A DNA stretch of 64,000 nt from positions 372,001 to 436,000 of the forward strand of contig NZ_QGDC01000002.1 of the NCBI RefSeq assembly GCF_003324525.1. Direction: 5' to 3'. Below, piece by piece: positions 33,657 to 43,170 of the stretch (the stretch's first letter is position 1; each line of letters opens with the position of its first letter). A model generated the notes under the pieces. The model worked only from the letters and a program-made list of their open reading frames with translations. It was not told the DNA's origin and did no database searches. This DNA comes from Mucilaginibacter hurinus. GTDB taxonomy: Bacteria; Bacteroidota; Bacteroidia; Sphingobacteriales; Sphingobacteriaceae. The translations under genes were made by a program, and so were the position numbers.

Positions 33657-34982
33657 ATGAGTATAGTAATAATGGCCGGCCAGCTACTGCTCGGTCTTTC
33701 AATTTTAGTAATTCTGCATGAATTTGGGCATTTTATAGCGGCCCGCGCTTTTGGTATCAAGGTAGAGAAGTTTTACCTGTTTTTTGATGCCTGGAACTTC
33801 AGCTTGTTTAAATTCAATTACAAAGGTGTTGAATATGGTATTGGCTGGCTGCCGTTGGGCGGCTATGTAAAAATTGCCGGTATGATTGATGAATCAATGG
33901 ATACCGAGCAAATGGCAGGGCCACCTCAGCCGTGGGAGTTCAGGTCTAAACCAGCCTGGCAGCGGCTTATCGTAATGCTTGGCGGCATTATCGTTAATAT
34001 TATTGTAGGTATTTTCATCTTTTGGATGTTAACGGTAAGTTACGGCGAAAGCTATACACCCAATGAGGCTATAAAATATGGCATAGCGCCTGGCAAAGTG
34101 GGTACAAAAATCGGGCTGCAGGCCGGCGATAAAATTTACGCCATTAACGGTAAACCCATCGAGCGTTTTGAAGATTTGATTAGCCCGAAGGTATTGCTTG
34201 ATAATACCGTGTTAAATGTACGGCGCGGCAATCAGAATATTGATATCACTGTACCACCCAGTATCCTTAACGACATTTCAGACGAAGGCATAAGTGAATT
34301 TATACTGCCACGAAGCAAATTCAGCGTCGATTCGGTAGTTAAGGGTAGCAATGCCGCAATGGCCGGACTTTTAAAAGGAGATAGTATAGTTGCTATAAAT
34401 GGCTCACCAATTGCCTTTTTTGATCAGTTGAGTAAAACGCTGGCTGATAATAAGGGAAAGAAAGTTCAGCTGGACGTGAAACGGAAGGGTGAAATTAAGC
34501 AGCTAACGGCGCAGGTTACTAATCAGGGGACACTTGGTTTTTCACGTAAGCCTGACGAGCTTGAACGGAAAACAATTACTTACGGTTTCTTTGAATCCCT
34601 CCCTATTGGTGCTTCAAGGGCTATAAGCACTTTCAGAGACAATGCTAAAGGCTTAGGCAAGCTATTTACCGGCGACGTAAACCCACGTAAAGCTGTGTCG
34701 AGCCCCATTGGTATTGCCACAATGTACGGAGATCAATTTGACTGGGCACGTTTTTGGGGACTCACGGGCTTACTATCAATGGTACTTGCACTAATGAATT
34801 TATTGCCCATCCCGGCACTTGACGGTGGCCATTCATTGTTTCTTATTATCGAAATGATAAAAGGAAAACCACTAAGCGATAAATTTTTAGAACGAGCCCA
34901 ACTGGTAGGGTTCGTTATGCTTATTTCGCTAATGGTTTTTGCTTTCGGAAACGACATTTTAAAACATGTGTTCTCGCGATGA
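33657..34982 (+). CDS. rseP: Site-2 protease RseP
   Basis: A 441-residue intramembrane zinc metalloprotease that in other bacteria cleaves anti-sigma factors and signal-peptide remnants. The first helix carries HEFGH (zinc ligands), followed by GWLPLGGYVKIAGM. Two PDZ domains occupy about 125-295 (KVGTKIGLQAGDKIYAINGKPI; AAMAGLLKGDSIVAINGSPI), and the third zinc ligand lies in NLLPIPALDGGHSLF. It starts at the dxr stop and is followed by an intrinsic terminator. FecR-type anti-sigma factors such as the one near 55-56 kb are possible clients, by analogy only. Confidence 0.95.
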   Translation: MSIVIMAGQLLLGLSILVILHEFGHFIAARAFGIKVEKFYLFFDAWNFSLFKFNYKGVEYGIGWLPLGGYVKIAGMIDESMDTEQMAGPPQPWEFRSKPAWQRLIVMLGGIIVNIIVGIFIFWMLTVSYGESYTPNEAIKYGIAPGKVGTKIGLQAGDKIYAINGKPIERFEDLISPKVLLDNTVLNVRRGNQNIDITVPPSILNDISDEGISEFILPRSKFSVDSVVKGSNAAMAGLLKGDSIVAINGSPIAFFDQLSKTLADNKGKKVQLDVKRKGEIKQLTAQVTNQGTLGFSRKPDELERKTITYGFFESLPIGASRAISTFRDNAKGLGKLFTGDVNPRKAVSSPIGIATMYGDQFDWARFWGLTGLLSMVLALMNLLPIPALDGGHSLFLIIEMIKGKPLSDKFLERAQLVGFVMLISLMVFAFGNDILKHVFSR

Positions 34983-35026
34983 AACACCGTGAAAACGGCT
35001 TTATAAACAGTATTTTTATATATTTG

Positions 35027-35059
35027 AGCAGTGCATCATTAAATGAGCACTGCTTTTTT
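35027..35059 (+). terminator. Intrinsic terminator after rseP
   Basis: AGCAGTGC (35027-35034) pairs with GCACTGCT (35047-35054); an inner TCATT/AATGA pair extends the stem with one bulge, followed by six T residues. It ends the dxr-rseP unit and lies just before the amylase gene. Confidence 0.85.
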
Positions 35060-35077
35060 ATAAACCGATACTGAGTC

Positions 35078-37519
35078 ATGTTCCAAAAGAAATCTGTTTT
35101 TTTTACTTCTTTATTAATCGTTTTTAGCGGTGGTGTTTATACTGCAAAGTGCCAGGACGTGATGCTGCAAGGCTTTCATTTAGGGCGCCACTGGGATGGG
35201 AGTGTGTTTAACAATACAGCTACTCATGCCGTGCCATGCCCTTTAGATCCCAATTCAACGATACCTACCGATACCTGGCATTACGACAGGATAGCCAAAC
35301 AGGCAAATCAGATTGCGGCCAGCGGTTTTACGTCGATATGGATGCCCCCAATGTCCAAAGGTAATCTGGGCTTTTCCGGCACACCCGAAAAACCCAGGTA
35401 CCTGGTAGGCGGTATATATGACGCAGGCTATGGGATATATGATGACTATGATTTGGGCGACAAATTGCAAAACGGTAATTATCAAACCCGGTACGGCTCG
35501 CGTACGCAACTTACCCGTTGTATAGCTATGCTTCGGGCCAACGGTATTAATGTTTATGAAGACCTTATACTTAACCACCGATCTATAACGCCTAACGCTA
35601 AACCTGCAGCGCCCGACTATTTATGGTATAGCTATAAAAATGCATATGATAGTGTTGGCGGCGGGCGCTTCCCAAAATATACGCCCGATTTTCACAATCC
35701 TAATCAATACCCCGGCGCGCCTGGTGGCAAAAATGACCCGAATACCCCTAACCTGGTATATCCTGACGGCTCCCCTACCGGCGCTGACGACGGCACCTTC
35801 GGACCCGATTTTGCACATATTACCGGGCAGCGTGATGTACATGGCATAAACGGAGTGTATTGTGCCGAGCAGTTAAACAGGTGGGGCGATTGGCTGCTGC
35901 GTGCTACCGGCATACAGGGATACCGTATTGATGCTGCAGGCGGGATATCATGGGATTGGCTAAAAGAATTTGTGAATTATGGCGATATGAAAGGTAAGTT
36001 TTGGTTTGCAGAACTACTTACGGCGAAATATGGGCCCGTACATTTTAAACAGTGGATGAATAACTCAATGGAACAAACCGGCAGTAACTTTACCACTTTT
36101 GACTTTGCCCTTCAAGGCACCCTGCGTGCGCTATGCCGAACCAATCGTTTTTGGATGGGATCACTTCAAACCAAACATCTGAGCTGGGGTACTACTAATG
36201 AAATCAATCCTGCGGCAGGCTCGGTTGACCCGGGGCCGTGGGGTATATACAGAAGCAGTATGGTAACAGCGCCGCAGCAATCGGTAACCGTTTTAAATGA
36301 GGCAAACACCGAATCAAGCGCCAGCCCGTTACTGCCCCATGAATCATTAATCGGTTACGCTTACCTCTTATCCATCGGGTACGGCACTCCTATTGTATCG
36401 TACAAGGATTGGGGAACTGATGCTGATTGTTACGGCAGTACGATGATTGACGGAAACACCTTAAACTATCACCTGAATAAATTGATCTGGTGCCATAAAT
36501 TTTTATGTACCGGCGACCTTATGAATGAATACAACTCATCAAACGGTCACGTGTATACCTTTCAAAAAAACGGAACCAACCCAACAATGGTGTTCCTGAA
36601 CAGCGACCAGAATTATCCTGTTACGGCTAATGCGCCTACGTCCATCCCCGATGGCACCGTGCTGGTTGATTATACCGACCACAATATTACCGCTACCGTT
36701 AGCGGCGGGCGGCTGCGGGTTACCGTGCCGGCCAATAAAAATGGCAGAGGTTATTTGATTATGGCTGCGCCGGGTATTACCGGTACATTTACGCCGGTAG
36801 CACAACAGGTTACCCAGGAATGGGAGGCCAATAAAGATCTGAGTATCCCGCCGGCCAGTCATGTGCAACAGCAGGTATGCCGTATATGGGTTGACAAGGG
36901 CCAGACCATTTCTTTATCGCTTTTAGATTACGCCACCACAAGCTGGACCGGTAAAACCAATTTGCACGTAGAAATTAACAAAACATCACTTGATAATGCA
37001 ACGCATATAAAAGTTGCCTCGCGTACGTTTAACAGTAACCAAAAAGGCCAAACCTTAACCACTACGGCACAACACGGCACGGGTTATTACAGCATATGGG
37101 TTAAAGGGAATAATCTGCCTGATAGTACCGGCAATTGGTGGTTCAGATTGCAAAACACCTACACGGCATCCAAAACAGCTACTGAAAGCTTTAATGATAC
37201 CATACCAACATTAGTGAATGCACGTAAAGCTTTTGTGCCGGATACCGTTGAAACTAATGCCGGTAAACTTGAAATTTACCCCAACCCGGTAAGGGGAATA
37301 CTGAATGCTGAATATCTGTTGGTGAATCCCGCAGATGTACGGGTACGGATACTGGATATGACAGGCAGGGTGCTACATACCCAGAGTGAAGGCAAACGCG
37401 TTGCAGGAAGAAGTAAATTAGCGGTTAATACTACCGGTTGGGTAAATGGGGTTTATATTTTACAGGTACTGACGGACGATAAAACACTTGCAGCAAAAAA
37501 ACTTGTTATCGTTGATTAA
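35078..37519 (+). CDS. Secreted GH13 alpha-amylase-like protein with T9SS sorting domain
   Basis: An 813-residue protein. A signal peptide (cut near AKC-QDV) precedes a GH13 barrel: region I EDLILNHRS, region II GYRIDAAGG with nucleophile Asp285, region III WFAELL with acid/base Glu312. Region IV, usually N-H-D-T, reads N-E-A-N-T (407-411), so the third catalytic Asp appears absent or shifted. Middle beta domains follow, and residues about 730-813 form a type IX secretion sorting domain (LEIYPNPVRG, GRVLHT, GVYILQV). Export across the outer membrane is expected. Activity may differ from canonical amylases. Confidence 0.88.
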   Translation: MFQKKSVFFTSLLIVFSGGVYTAKCQDVMLQGFHLGRHWDGSVFNNTATHAVPCPLDPNSTIPTDTWHYDRIAKQANQIAASGFTSIWMPPMSKGNLGFSGTPEKPRYLVGGIYDAGYGIYDDYDLGDKLQNGNYQTRYGSRTQLTRCIAMLRANGINVYEDLILNHRSITPNAKPAAPDYLWYSYKNAYDSVGGGRFPKYTPDFHNPNQYPGAPGGKNDPNTPNLVYPDGSPTGADDGTFGPDFAHITGQRDVHGINGVYCAEQLNRWGDWLLRATGIQGYRIDAAGGISWDWLKEFVNYGDMKGKFWFAELLTAKYGPVHFKQWMNNSMEQTGSNFTTFDFALQGTLRALCRTNRFWMGSLQTKHLSWGTTNEINPAAGSVDPGPWGIYRSSMVTAPQQSVTVLNEANTESSASPLLPHESLIGYAYLLSIGYGTPIVSYKDWGTDADCYGSTMIDGNTLNYHLNKLIWCHKFLCTGDLMNEYNSSNGHVYTFQKNGTNPTMVFLNSDQNYPVTANAPTSIPDGTVLVDYTDHNITATVSGGRLRVTVPANKNGRGYLIMAAPGITGTFTPVAQQVTQEWEANKDLSIPPASHVQQQVCRIWVDKGQTISLSLLDYATTSWTGKTNLHVEINKTSLDNATHIKVASRTFNSNQKGQTLTTTAQHGTGYYSIWVKGNNLPDSTGNWWFRLQNTYTASKTATESFNDTIPTLVNARKAFVPDTVETNAGKLEIYPNPVRGILNAEYLLVNPADVRVRILDMTGRVLHTQSEGKRVAGRSKLAVNTTGWVNGVYILQVLTDDKTLAAKKLVIVD

Positions 37520-37560
37520 ACAGTTCAATATTATACAAGCAAAATAATTGCAAGAAAAAG

Positions 37561-37610
37561 CAATCTCCGAACTATTTGCCCAACTAATGGGGTTAATTGT
37601 CCGGAGATTG
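37561..37610. terminator. Long hairpin between convergent genes
   Basis: CAATCTCCGAAC (37561-37572) and GTCCGGAGATTG (37599-37610) form a 12-bp stem with one mismatch between the amylase gene and the convergent DUF4199 gene. It may terminate transcription from both sides; there is no strong T run. Confidence 0.5.
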
Positions 37611-37648
37611 ACTTTGGCTTCTCAAAAAGCCTGAGATGGAATTTAGTT

Positions 37649-38206
37649 TTATTCAGCAGGCTGCTGTTCTATTACTTCCTGATCATTGTCATAGATCGAA
37701 CGCTCCTTTTTAAATATGGCGGCTCCTATTAAACTAAGAATAGCCCCCATGATGGCCGATCCGACTGCTATAGCAAATACAGTCATAATCATGCCGTATT
37801 TATTAGTAAAGTCCATAGCCACCTTAACTTGCTCATCAGTCATGGTGCCTTTTTCTTCCATTTGCGCTTGTGCTACTTCCATAGCCTTTGTCCACTGGTC
37901 TGGACTTAAAAATCCCAAGTAGATGTAGGTAAACAACGCCGATAACAGTCCGGAAAATAAAGCGTATCTAAATCCTGCAGAAAATCCTTGTCCAAAAGTC
38001 ATGTACCCGCCCAGTTCGTCGCGATATTCCTTTTGTGTTAACAGCAACAGCGCTATAAAAGGTATGTAGTTAATGTATTTTGCCGCAGAGTTAGGATCAA
38101 TATCTAATAACTCGAATGCATATGTAAGCACGATGGTAATAGCGAGCCCTATAAAAGCCCATTTGGTGGCTATCCGGGTTGCTGATGGTTTTATTGTGTC
38201 GGTCAT
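37649..38206 (-). CDS. DUF4199 domain membrane protein
   Basis: A 185-residue protein with about four membrane segments (17-37, 43-58, 80-100, 133-160) and a conserved loop YRDELGGYMTFGQGFSAGF between the second and third, which is the DUF4199 hallmark. The stretch around residues 105-130 is hydrophilic and contains an EEKGTMTDEQ acidic segment. The function is unknown. It is common in Bacteroidota, often near lipid or pyrimidine genes. It lies 15 bases after the acidic protein gene and belongs to the same minus-strand run as the dihydroorotase homologue. Confidence 0.85.
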   Translation of the reverse strand: MTDTIKPSATRIATKWAFIGLAITIVLTYAFELLDIDPNSAAKYINYIPFIALLLLTQKEYRDELGGYMTFGQGFSAGFRYALFSGLLSALFTYIYLGFLSPDQWTKAMEVAQAQMEEKGTMTDEQVKVAMDFTNKYGMIMTVFAIAVGSAIMGAILSLIGAAIFKKERSIYDNDQEVIEQQPAE

Positions 38207-38221
38207 GGTTAATAATTTAGG

Positions 38222-38890
38222 TTATTTGAAGTTAGTTAATATCTCATAAACTGCAACATCAAACGGCTTATCGGGCGCATGCTGCGCTACGTCATCTGCT
38301 GCATTGGCCGCAGGTTTGGTATTTCTGAAATAAGCCATTATCGGGTAGAATAACTCTTTAAGTTCAGCATCATCAGGTAACGTAGCGGCAACACCGCTTA
38401 TGTCAACCAGCGAACCTTCAGCAAGCACCTGGTTTGAAATTATCGGTTCGTAAATGCGATATTCGTCCTGAAACTCATCCTCATCAACCAATAAAAATTC
38501 CTTTAAAAAGTCTTCAAGCTCAGGTTCAATACCTTCGTCTTCACATTCATTAAGATATAACAATAAGTTTAGCAGTTCTGTGCCCCGGTCAATGGTCTCC
38601 TCCTCAATGGCTTCCCATTCCGGCGTATCCAGGTAATCTTCCTCCAGCTTTTTTACATCTGCGCTAAAAAAATTGATCAACAGCAAATCGAAGAACACTT
38701 CACGCAACACTTCAACCTGTGGGTTATTGTCAAACACGGCATCCAGCAGCTCAACTTTATTTAAAAAATCCTTGTCTGATGAAATTACCTCGTGAAACTC
38801 TTTGCCAAGTTCAACAGCGTTAAAGCCGCTGTATTTGCTATAGGCCTGTAAAGCGGCGTCAACTGCCGACCTGACTTTAGGAAATATCAT
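38222..38890 (-). CDS. Acidic cytoplasmic protein of unknown function
   Basis: A 222-residue, very acidic helical protein (LEEDYLDTPEWEAIEEETIDRG, CEDEGIEPELEDFLKEF) without signal peptide or membrane segments. I do not recognise a domain. It starts 4 bases after the stop of the dihydroorotase homologue and 15 bases before the DUF4199 gene, so it is co-transcribed with both. It might bind a neighbour's product, but nothing in the sequence proves this. Confidence 0.65.
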   Translation of the reverse strand: MIFPKVRSAVDAALQAYSKYSGFNAVELGKEFHEVISSDKDFLNKVELLDAVFDNNPQVEVLREVFFDLLLINFFSADVKKLEEDYLDTPEWEAIEEETIDRGTELLNLLLYLNECEDEGIEPELEDFLKEFLLVDEDEFQDEYRIYEPIISNQVLAEGSLVDISGVAATLPDDAELKELFYPIMAYFRNTKPAANAADDVAQHAPDKPFDVAVYEILTNFK

Positions 38891-38894
38891 AGTT

Positions 38895-40151
38895 TTATGA
38901 TTTAAATAATTGGTTATTGTTACAGGTTAACAGCGTTTTTCCTGTTAAGTTTTGCCCAATATAAGGCGAATTGTAGGACTTGGAAAGATTGCTTTCGCGG
39001 GTATACGTCCACTCCTCTTTAACGCTAAACAGGGTTAAGTTGGCCCTTTCGCCCTCATTAATAACCGGCGTATTTACCGATAAGATATTACGCGGGTTTA
39101 CAGCCATAGCCTGAACAATTATTTCGGCAGATAAGCCGGCCTTCACTGCGAGCGAAAGCGCTGTTTGTAAACCGGTTATACCATATTCAGCTATTTCAAA
39201 CTCAACGTCCTTAAACTCCACCTCATGTGGTGTGTGCTGCGATACTATGGCATCAATCGTTCCATCTTTTAAACCGCTTACAAGCGCGTCGGCATCCGCT
39301 TTCGTACGTAAGGGAGGTTTCACTTTGTACATGCTGTCAAAGCCCAGCAAAGCTTCGTCTGTGAGTACCAAATGATGCGCGGCTACATCGCACGTTACTT
39401 TTATACCCTTGCTTTTCGCCTCTCTTATAAGGCTTACAGAGCGCTCTGTTGATATGGTGCTAAAATGTATTCTTGAATTGGTGTATTCGGCTAAATAAAG
39501 GTCGCGCGCAATCATCAGCTCCTCAGCCAGCGGAGGTATACCTTTCATACCCAGCATAGTACTGATGTGGCCTTCATTCACTTTTGCCTTGCCGGCAATG
39601 GCCGTATCTTCAGGGTATGAAAATACCGCGGCGCCAAACCCCTGGGCATACAATAAAGCCCGCTCCATCAACCCGGCATCCTGTACGGGCCGGTTACCGT
39701 CGGTAAAAGCTTTAGCACCACTGCTGTACATGTCATACATTTCCGCCAGGTCTTTCCCTTCACGCTTATATGATATTGTCCCCAGCGGAAAAACATCCAC
39801 TAAATTATCTTTAGCACGGTTAAGCAGGTATTCAACTTCGGCTTTAGAATGAACCGGCGGCTGGGTGCCGGGCATCAACGCAAGCGCTGTGAAGCCCCCG
39901 GCGGCGGCGGCGGCAGTGCCGGTTGCTATATCCTCTTTAGTTTCCAGCCCCAACTCTCCTATATTGCAATTAAGGTCTAAAAAGCCAGGCGATAAAAATG
40001 CGCCTGCAGCATCGAACTCCTTCACGCCGTCAGCGTCAGTTATATTACCAATGCTGGCGATAACACCGTTCTTTATCAACACATCAGCAGTCTTGTTATT
40101 AAACGGTGAGTTTGGATCGGTAATCAGGGAGGCTTTGATAAGCAAATTCAT
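38895..40151 (-). CDS. pyrC: Dihydroorotase homologue lacking metal ligands (pseudo-dihydroorotase)
   Basis: A 418-residue amidohydrolase close to type I dihydroorotases, which close carbamoyl-aspartate to dihydroorotate. The HxH metal motif is replaced by Asn61-Cys62-Asn63 (FLDLNCNIGELGLETKEDI). The usual H-x-E-D reads Y-P-E-D near 179-182, and the catalytic Asp of TDHAPH is Gln305 (SQHTPH). It should be inactive, as with the PyrC' proteins that only scaffold aspartate transcarbamoylase in some bacteria. Its start overlaps the stop of the BatA-type gene by one base (TGATG), indicating coupling. A true dihydroorotase should exist elsewhere. Confidence 0.88.
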   Translation of the reverse strand: MNLLIKASLITDPNSPFNNKTADVLIKNGVIASIGNITDADGVKEFDAAGAFLSPGFLDLNCNIGELGLETKEDIATGTAAAAAGGFTALALMPGTQPPVHSKAEVEYLLNRAKDNLVDVFPLGTISYKREGKDLAEMYDMYSSGAKAFTDGNRPVQDAGLMERALLYAQGFGAAVFSYPEDTAIAGKAKVNEGHISTMLGMKGIPPLAEELMIARDLYLAEYTNSRIHFSTISTERSVSLIREAKSKGIKVTCDVAAHHLVLTDEALLGFDSMYKVKPPLRTKADADALVSGLKDGTIDAIVSQHTPHEVEFKDVEFEIAEYGITGLQTALSLAVKAGLSAEIIVQAMAVNPRNILSVNTPVINEGERANLTLFSVKEEWTYTRESNLSKSYNSPYIGQNLTGKTLLTCNNNQLFKS

Positions 40152-42223
40152 CAGCGTTGCTTTAATTGAGTAGTTTGGGTTGACGCTTCCTGCTGTACGC
40201 TCCGTTTACCAATTTTAAAGTATCTTATCAGCACAATCTCGGCAGCCAGGAATATCAGTGTCAAAATTATACAAAGTTTCCATAAATGCATACCATTATT
40301 TACGTCATTAGCTACGCTTGTTAATGGTGTTTGTTCAGCTATAACTCTGTTATCTTTACCGGGCAATAACTTATCTATATCACCTGCGCTCAAGTAACTC
40401 AAATCTGATTCCGTCCTGTTATCATTAAACGCCAGCAACGCAACAATGCTGTCTTGCCTTTTAAGTTCGTACACGCCAGGTTCCAGCACTTGCCCGGGCA
40501 GGTAAAGCAGGGTGCTCCCCTCCTGTTGCCTTACGTCAGGTATAATTTTTTTTCCACTTTTTTCGATGCTTACCAACTGCTTTTCTGTGGACCGTAACGG
40601 CAGGGTTTCAATACTCTGGTTATTGCCAAGGGTATAAAATAGCGGCATATCGCGGCCGCTCAGTAAAGCTATCCTGTAAATAACCGGCAAAAAAAGACCA
40701 TGCCGCTGCAGGTTGCTAAAATCATCACTTAACGCAACAGCGGCTATGTACACCCTGCCTGCATTACTTTTATATCCTGCCCAAAATGGCTGGTTACCGG
40801 CTATCTGCATTATATTTTCGCCGCCCGAGGCAGCTAACGCGTAATATTTTTTTACTGCCGGCAGATCGGGATTTTGAGGAACCTCATCGAATATGCTTTT
40901 AAACAATGGATTTTGAAGGTTTAAGAGGGATACTTTAGCATCACCGGCCACAAGCATTTGCGGATATGCCGCATTGAGGGGCTGCAACAATAATTTATAA
41001 CTTGCAACGTCAGCATCTGCACCGGGAAACACAACCAGCGTACCGCCTTTTTTTACGTATAGTTGTAATTGCTGGGTAAGGCCCGGGGATATAGCATTAA
41101 CATCACTGATGATTATCAGCGGGTAGATGCTTAAGCCAGCATAGTCAATGTTGCCTTCGGGCACCCTGGTAGTTTTAAAAAACGCGTCGGCTGCAAATGC
41201 CGCCTTAATAAAAGTATTTTCAACGCCACCGTCGATCAGCAGAACAGGCATCTGTTTTTTGACCTGGAAGGTGAAGAAAAATTTGTTATCAAATGTTACC
41301 GGGTTATCCTGCAGTTGTACTTCGCCGTGCTGCCAGCCGGCTAGTAAACCCGAAAAGCGTAGCGTATCTGTTAAAACCTCGTGCGGCTTAATAGTAAAAC
41401 TACCTACGGCTTTCTGCTCACCGTTAACAAATAATTTTAAGGGCACGTTTGTGGCCACCTCGGTAGCATAGTTATGCAGCTTAACTACTAGCTTTTCGCT
41501 ATCACCGGGCTTATGCACCGCACTCAATAACCAAACAGAGTCTACCGCTACATTGGCCAGCGCGTTTGACTTAACCTGCACCAGGTTAACCGGCGTACCC
41601 TTATTTGTGGTAACAGCGCTTCCGGGAGCGATGTTTTTTTGCAGGTCAGATATAATGTAGATACTACTGGCCACGCCGTTTTGTTCGTTGAGCAAACTTT
41701 GCTGCCTGTTGACTATCTGCTGCATATCACGGCTATAGGCGCTTACTTTTACCTGATCAACAGCATCGTTAAATTCATCCCGGCTTAACAGGCGCTGGTG
41801 TTTTCCTTCAAAGTCCTGTGTAAGCAGCTGAAACCTGTCGTTAAGGCTGTAAGCGGCAGCTATGTCTTTAGCTTTTTGCCGCGCCTGGTCAAGCAAAACG
41901 CCTTCGCGGTTGAGGGTTTGCATTGAATATGAATTATCTACGAAAATACTTACGACGTTTTGCCGGCCGGCATCTTCGTCGCTTTGAGGTATAAAGGGCC
42001 GGGCAAAAGCCAGCACTAAGAAGAACAAAGCCAATAAACGCGATAACAGGATGAGCCGCTCTTTTAAATTACGACTTGACGCTTGCTGCTCCTGTAGTTT
42101 TTTTAAGAACTGTACATTACTGAAATATACTTTTTTATATCTGCGGAAATTAAAAAGATGTATTGCCACCGGAATGGCCAATGACGCCAATGCAAATAAA
42201 AACGCGGGATACAAAAAGTGCAT
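40151..42223 (-). CDS. BatA-domain and VWA-like membrane protein
   Basis: A protein of about 690 residues. The N-terminal BatA domain (HFLYPAFLFALASLAIPVAIHLFNFRRYKKVYFSNV) spans the membrane, followed by a second helix (LLSRLLALFFLVLAFARPFI). A von Willebrand A-like domain follows with SIFVDNSYSMQ, close to the MIDAS DxSxS form (Asp-Asn-Ser-Tyr-Ser). A long periplasmic region and a C-terminal helix (LWKLCIILTLIFLAAEIVLI) complete it. Relatives were named for aerotolerance, but their role is unsettled. The frame extends to 42283; the ATG at 42223 gives the family N-terminus. It is translationally coupled to the pseudo-dihydroorotase. Confidence 0.87.
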   Translation of the reverse strand: MHFLYPAFLFALASLAIPVAIHLFNFRRYKKVYFSNVQFLKKLQEQQASSRNLKERLILLSRLLALFFLVLAFARPFIPQSDEDAGRQNVVSIFVDNSYSMQTLNREGVLLDQARQKAKDIAAAYSLNDRFQLLTQDFEGKHQRLLSRDEFNDAVDQVKVSAYSRDMQQIVNRQQSLLNEQNGVASSIYIISDLQKNIAPGSAVTTNKGTPVNLVQVKSNALANVAVDSVWLLSAVHKPGDSEKLVVKLHNYATEVATNVPLKLFVNGEQKAVGSFTIKPHEVLTDTLRFSGLLAGWQHGEVQLQDNPVTFDNKFFFTFQVKKQMPVLLIDGGVENTFIKAAFAADAFFKTTRVPEGNIDYAGLSIYPLIIISDVNAISPGLTQQLQLYVKKGGTLVVFPGADADVASYKLLLQPLNAAYPQMLVAGDAKVSLLNLQNPLFKSIFDEVPQNPDLPAVKKYYALAASGGENIMQIAGNQPFWAGYKSNAGRVYIAAVALSDDFSNLQRHGLFLPVIYRIALLSGRDMPLFYTLGNNQSIETLPLRSTEKQLVSIEKSGKKIIPDVRQQEGSTLLYLPGQVLEPGVYELKRQDSIVALLAFNDNRTESDLSYLSAGDIDKLLPGKDNRVIAEQTPLTSVANDVNNGMHLWKLCIILTLIFLAAEIVLIRYFKIGKRSVQQEASTQTTQLKQR

Positions 42224-42358
42224 ATATGCAAAAGTGGGCATACATGTGCAGATATGCAAGGCTCTAAATACGCTTAATACCACAACAGGTTAAGCAGGTA
42301 TTTCGGCAGAATTAAAACAATTTTTCGCGCAATCGTATTAATCCGGGAAAGACTGGTT

Positions 42359-43093
42359 ATGAAATGGCACATAGGATGTTCCGGGTTCCATTACAAGGGC
42401 TGGAAAAGAAAGTTTTATCCGGAAAACCTGGCACAAGCAAAGTGGTTTGAGTTTTACTGCGAACACTTCAGCACACTTGAACTTAATGTGACGTTTTATC
42501 GTTTTCCGCAACTCTCTTTTCTGAAAAGTTGGTACGACAGGTGCCCGGCCAACTTCAGGTTTTCCGTTAAAGCGCCGCGGGCCATTACCCATTTTAAACA
42601 ATTTCACAATTCGGCAGACATGCTCGATAGTTTTTATGACACCATAAATAATGGTTTACAGGCTAAACTCGGCCCGGTATTGTTCCAGATGCCGCCGCGG
42701 TTTCACTACACGACGGATAAGCTTGAACGTATTATAAATAACCTAAACCCGGCGTTTAACAATGTGCTTGAGTTAAGGCACCAAAGTTGGTGGAACCCTG
42801 AGGTATATAAAACATTAGGGAAACATAACATCGCTTTTTGCGGGCAAAGCCATCCCGAGCTTCCGGACGAGGTAGTACAAAACACACCTGTTATTTACTA
42901 TCGTTTTCACGGCGTACCATTGTTATATAAATCGCCATATACCACAGCTGATCTAAAAAAGGTTATTACACAAGTAAAGGCTAACAAAAAAGCTAAACAA
43001 GGCTGGTTTTATTTTAATAACGATATTGATGTAGAGGCTGTGTACAATGCTAAAGAGATGATAGGGCTGGTAAGTGATCATGCGCAATCGTAA
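42359..43093 (+). CDS. DUF72 domain protein
   Basis: A 244-residue protein with a TIM-barrel-like DUF72 fold: IGCSGFHYKGWKRKFYPE at the N-terminus, STLELNVTFYRFP, FRFSVKAPRAITH, GPVLFQMPPRF, and a C-terminal YYRFHG and WFYFNNDIDVEAVYNA. DUF72 proteins are widespread and their activity is not established. It is divergent from the BatA-type gene and convergent with the lipoprotein gene. No operon partners. Confidence 0.92.
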   Translation: MKWHIGCSGFHYKGWKRKFYPENLAQAKWFEFYCEHFSTLELNVTFYRFPQLSFLKSWYDRCPANFRFSVKAPRAITHFKQFHNSADMLDSFYDTINNGLQAKLGPVLFQMPPRFHYTTDKLERIINNLNPAFNNVLELRHQSWWNPEVYKTLGKHNIAFCGQSHPELPDEVVQNTPVIYYRFHGVPLLYKSPYTTADLKKVITQVKANKKAKQGWFYFNNDIDVEAVYNAKEMIGLVSDHAQS

Positions 43094-43170
43094 ACACCGT
43101 ACTACAGGGGATTAAAGACCAGTGTTCTGCTACACGGTTATTTATAGGTTGAACCACAATCAACGTAATA

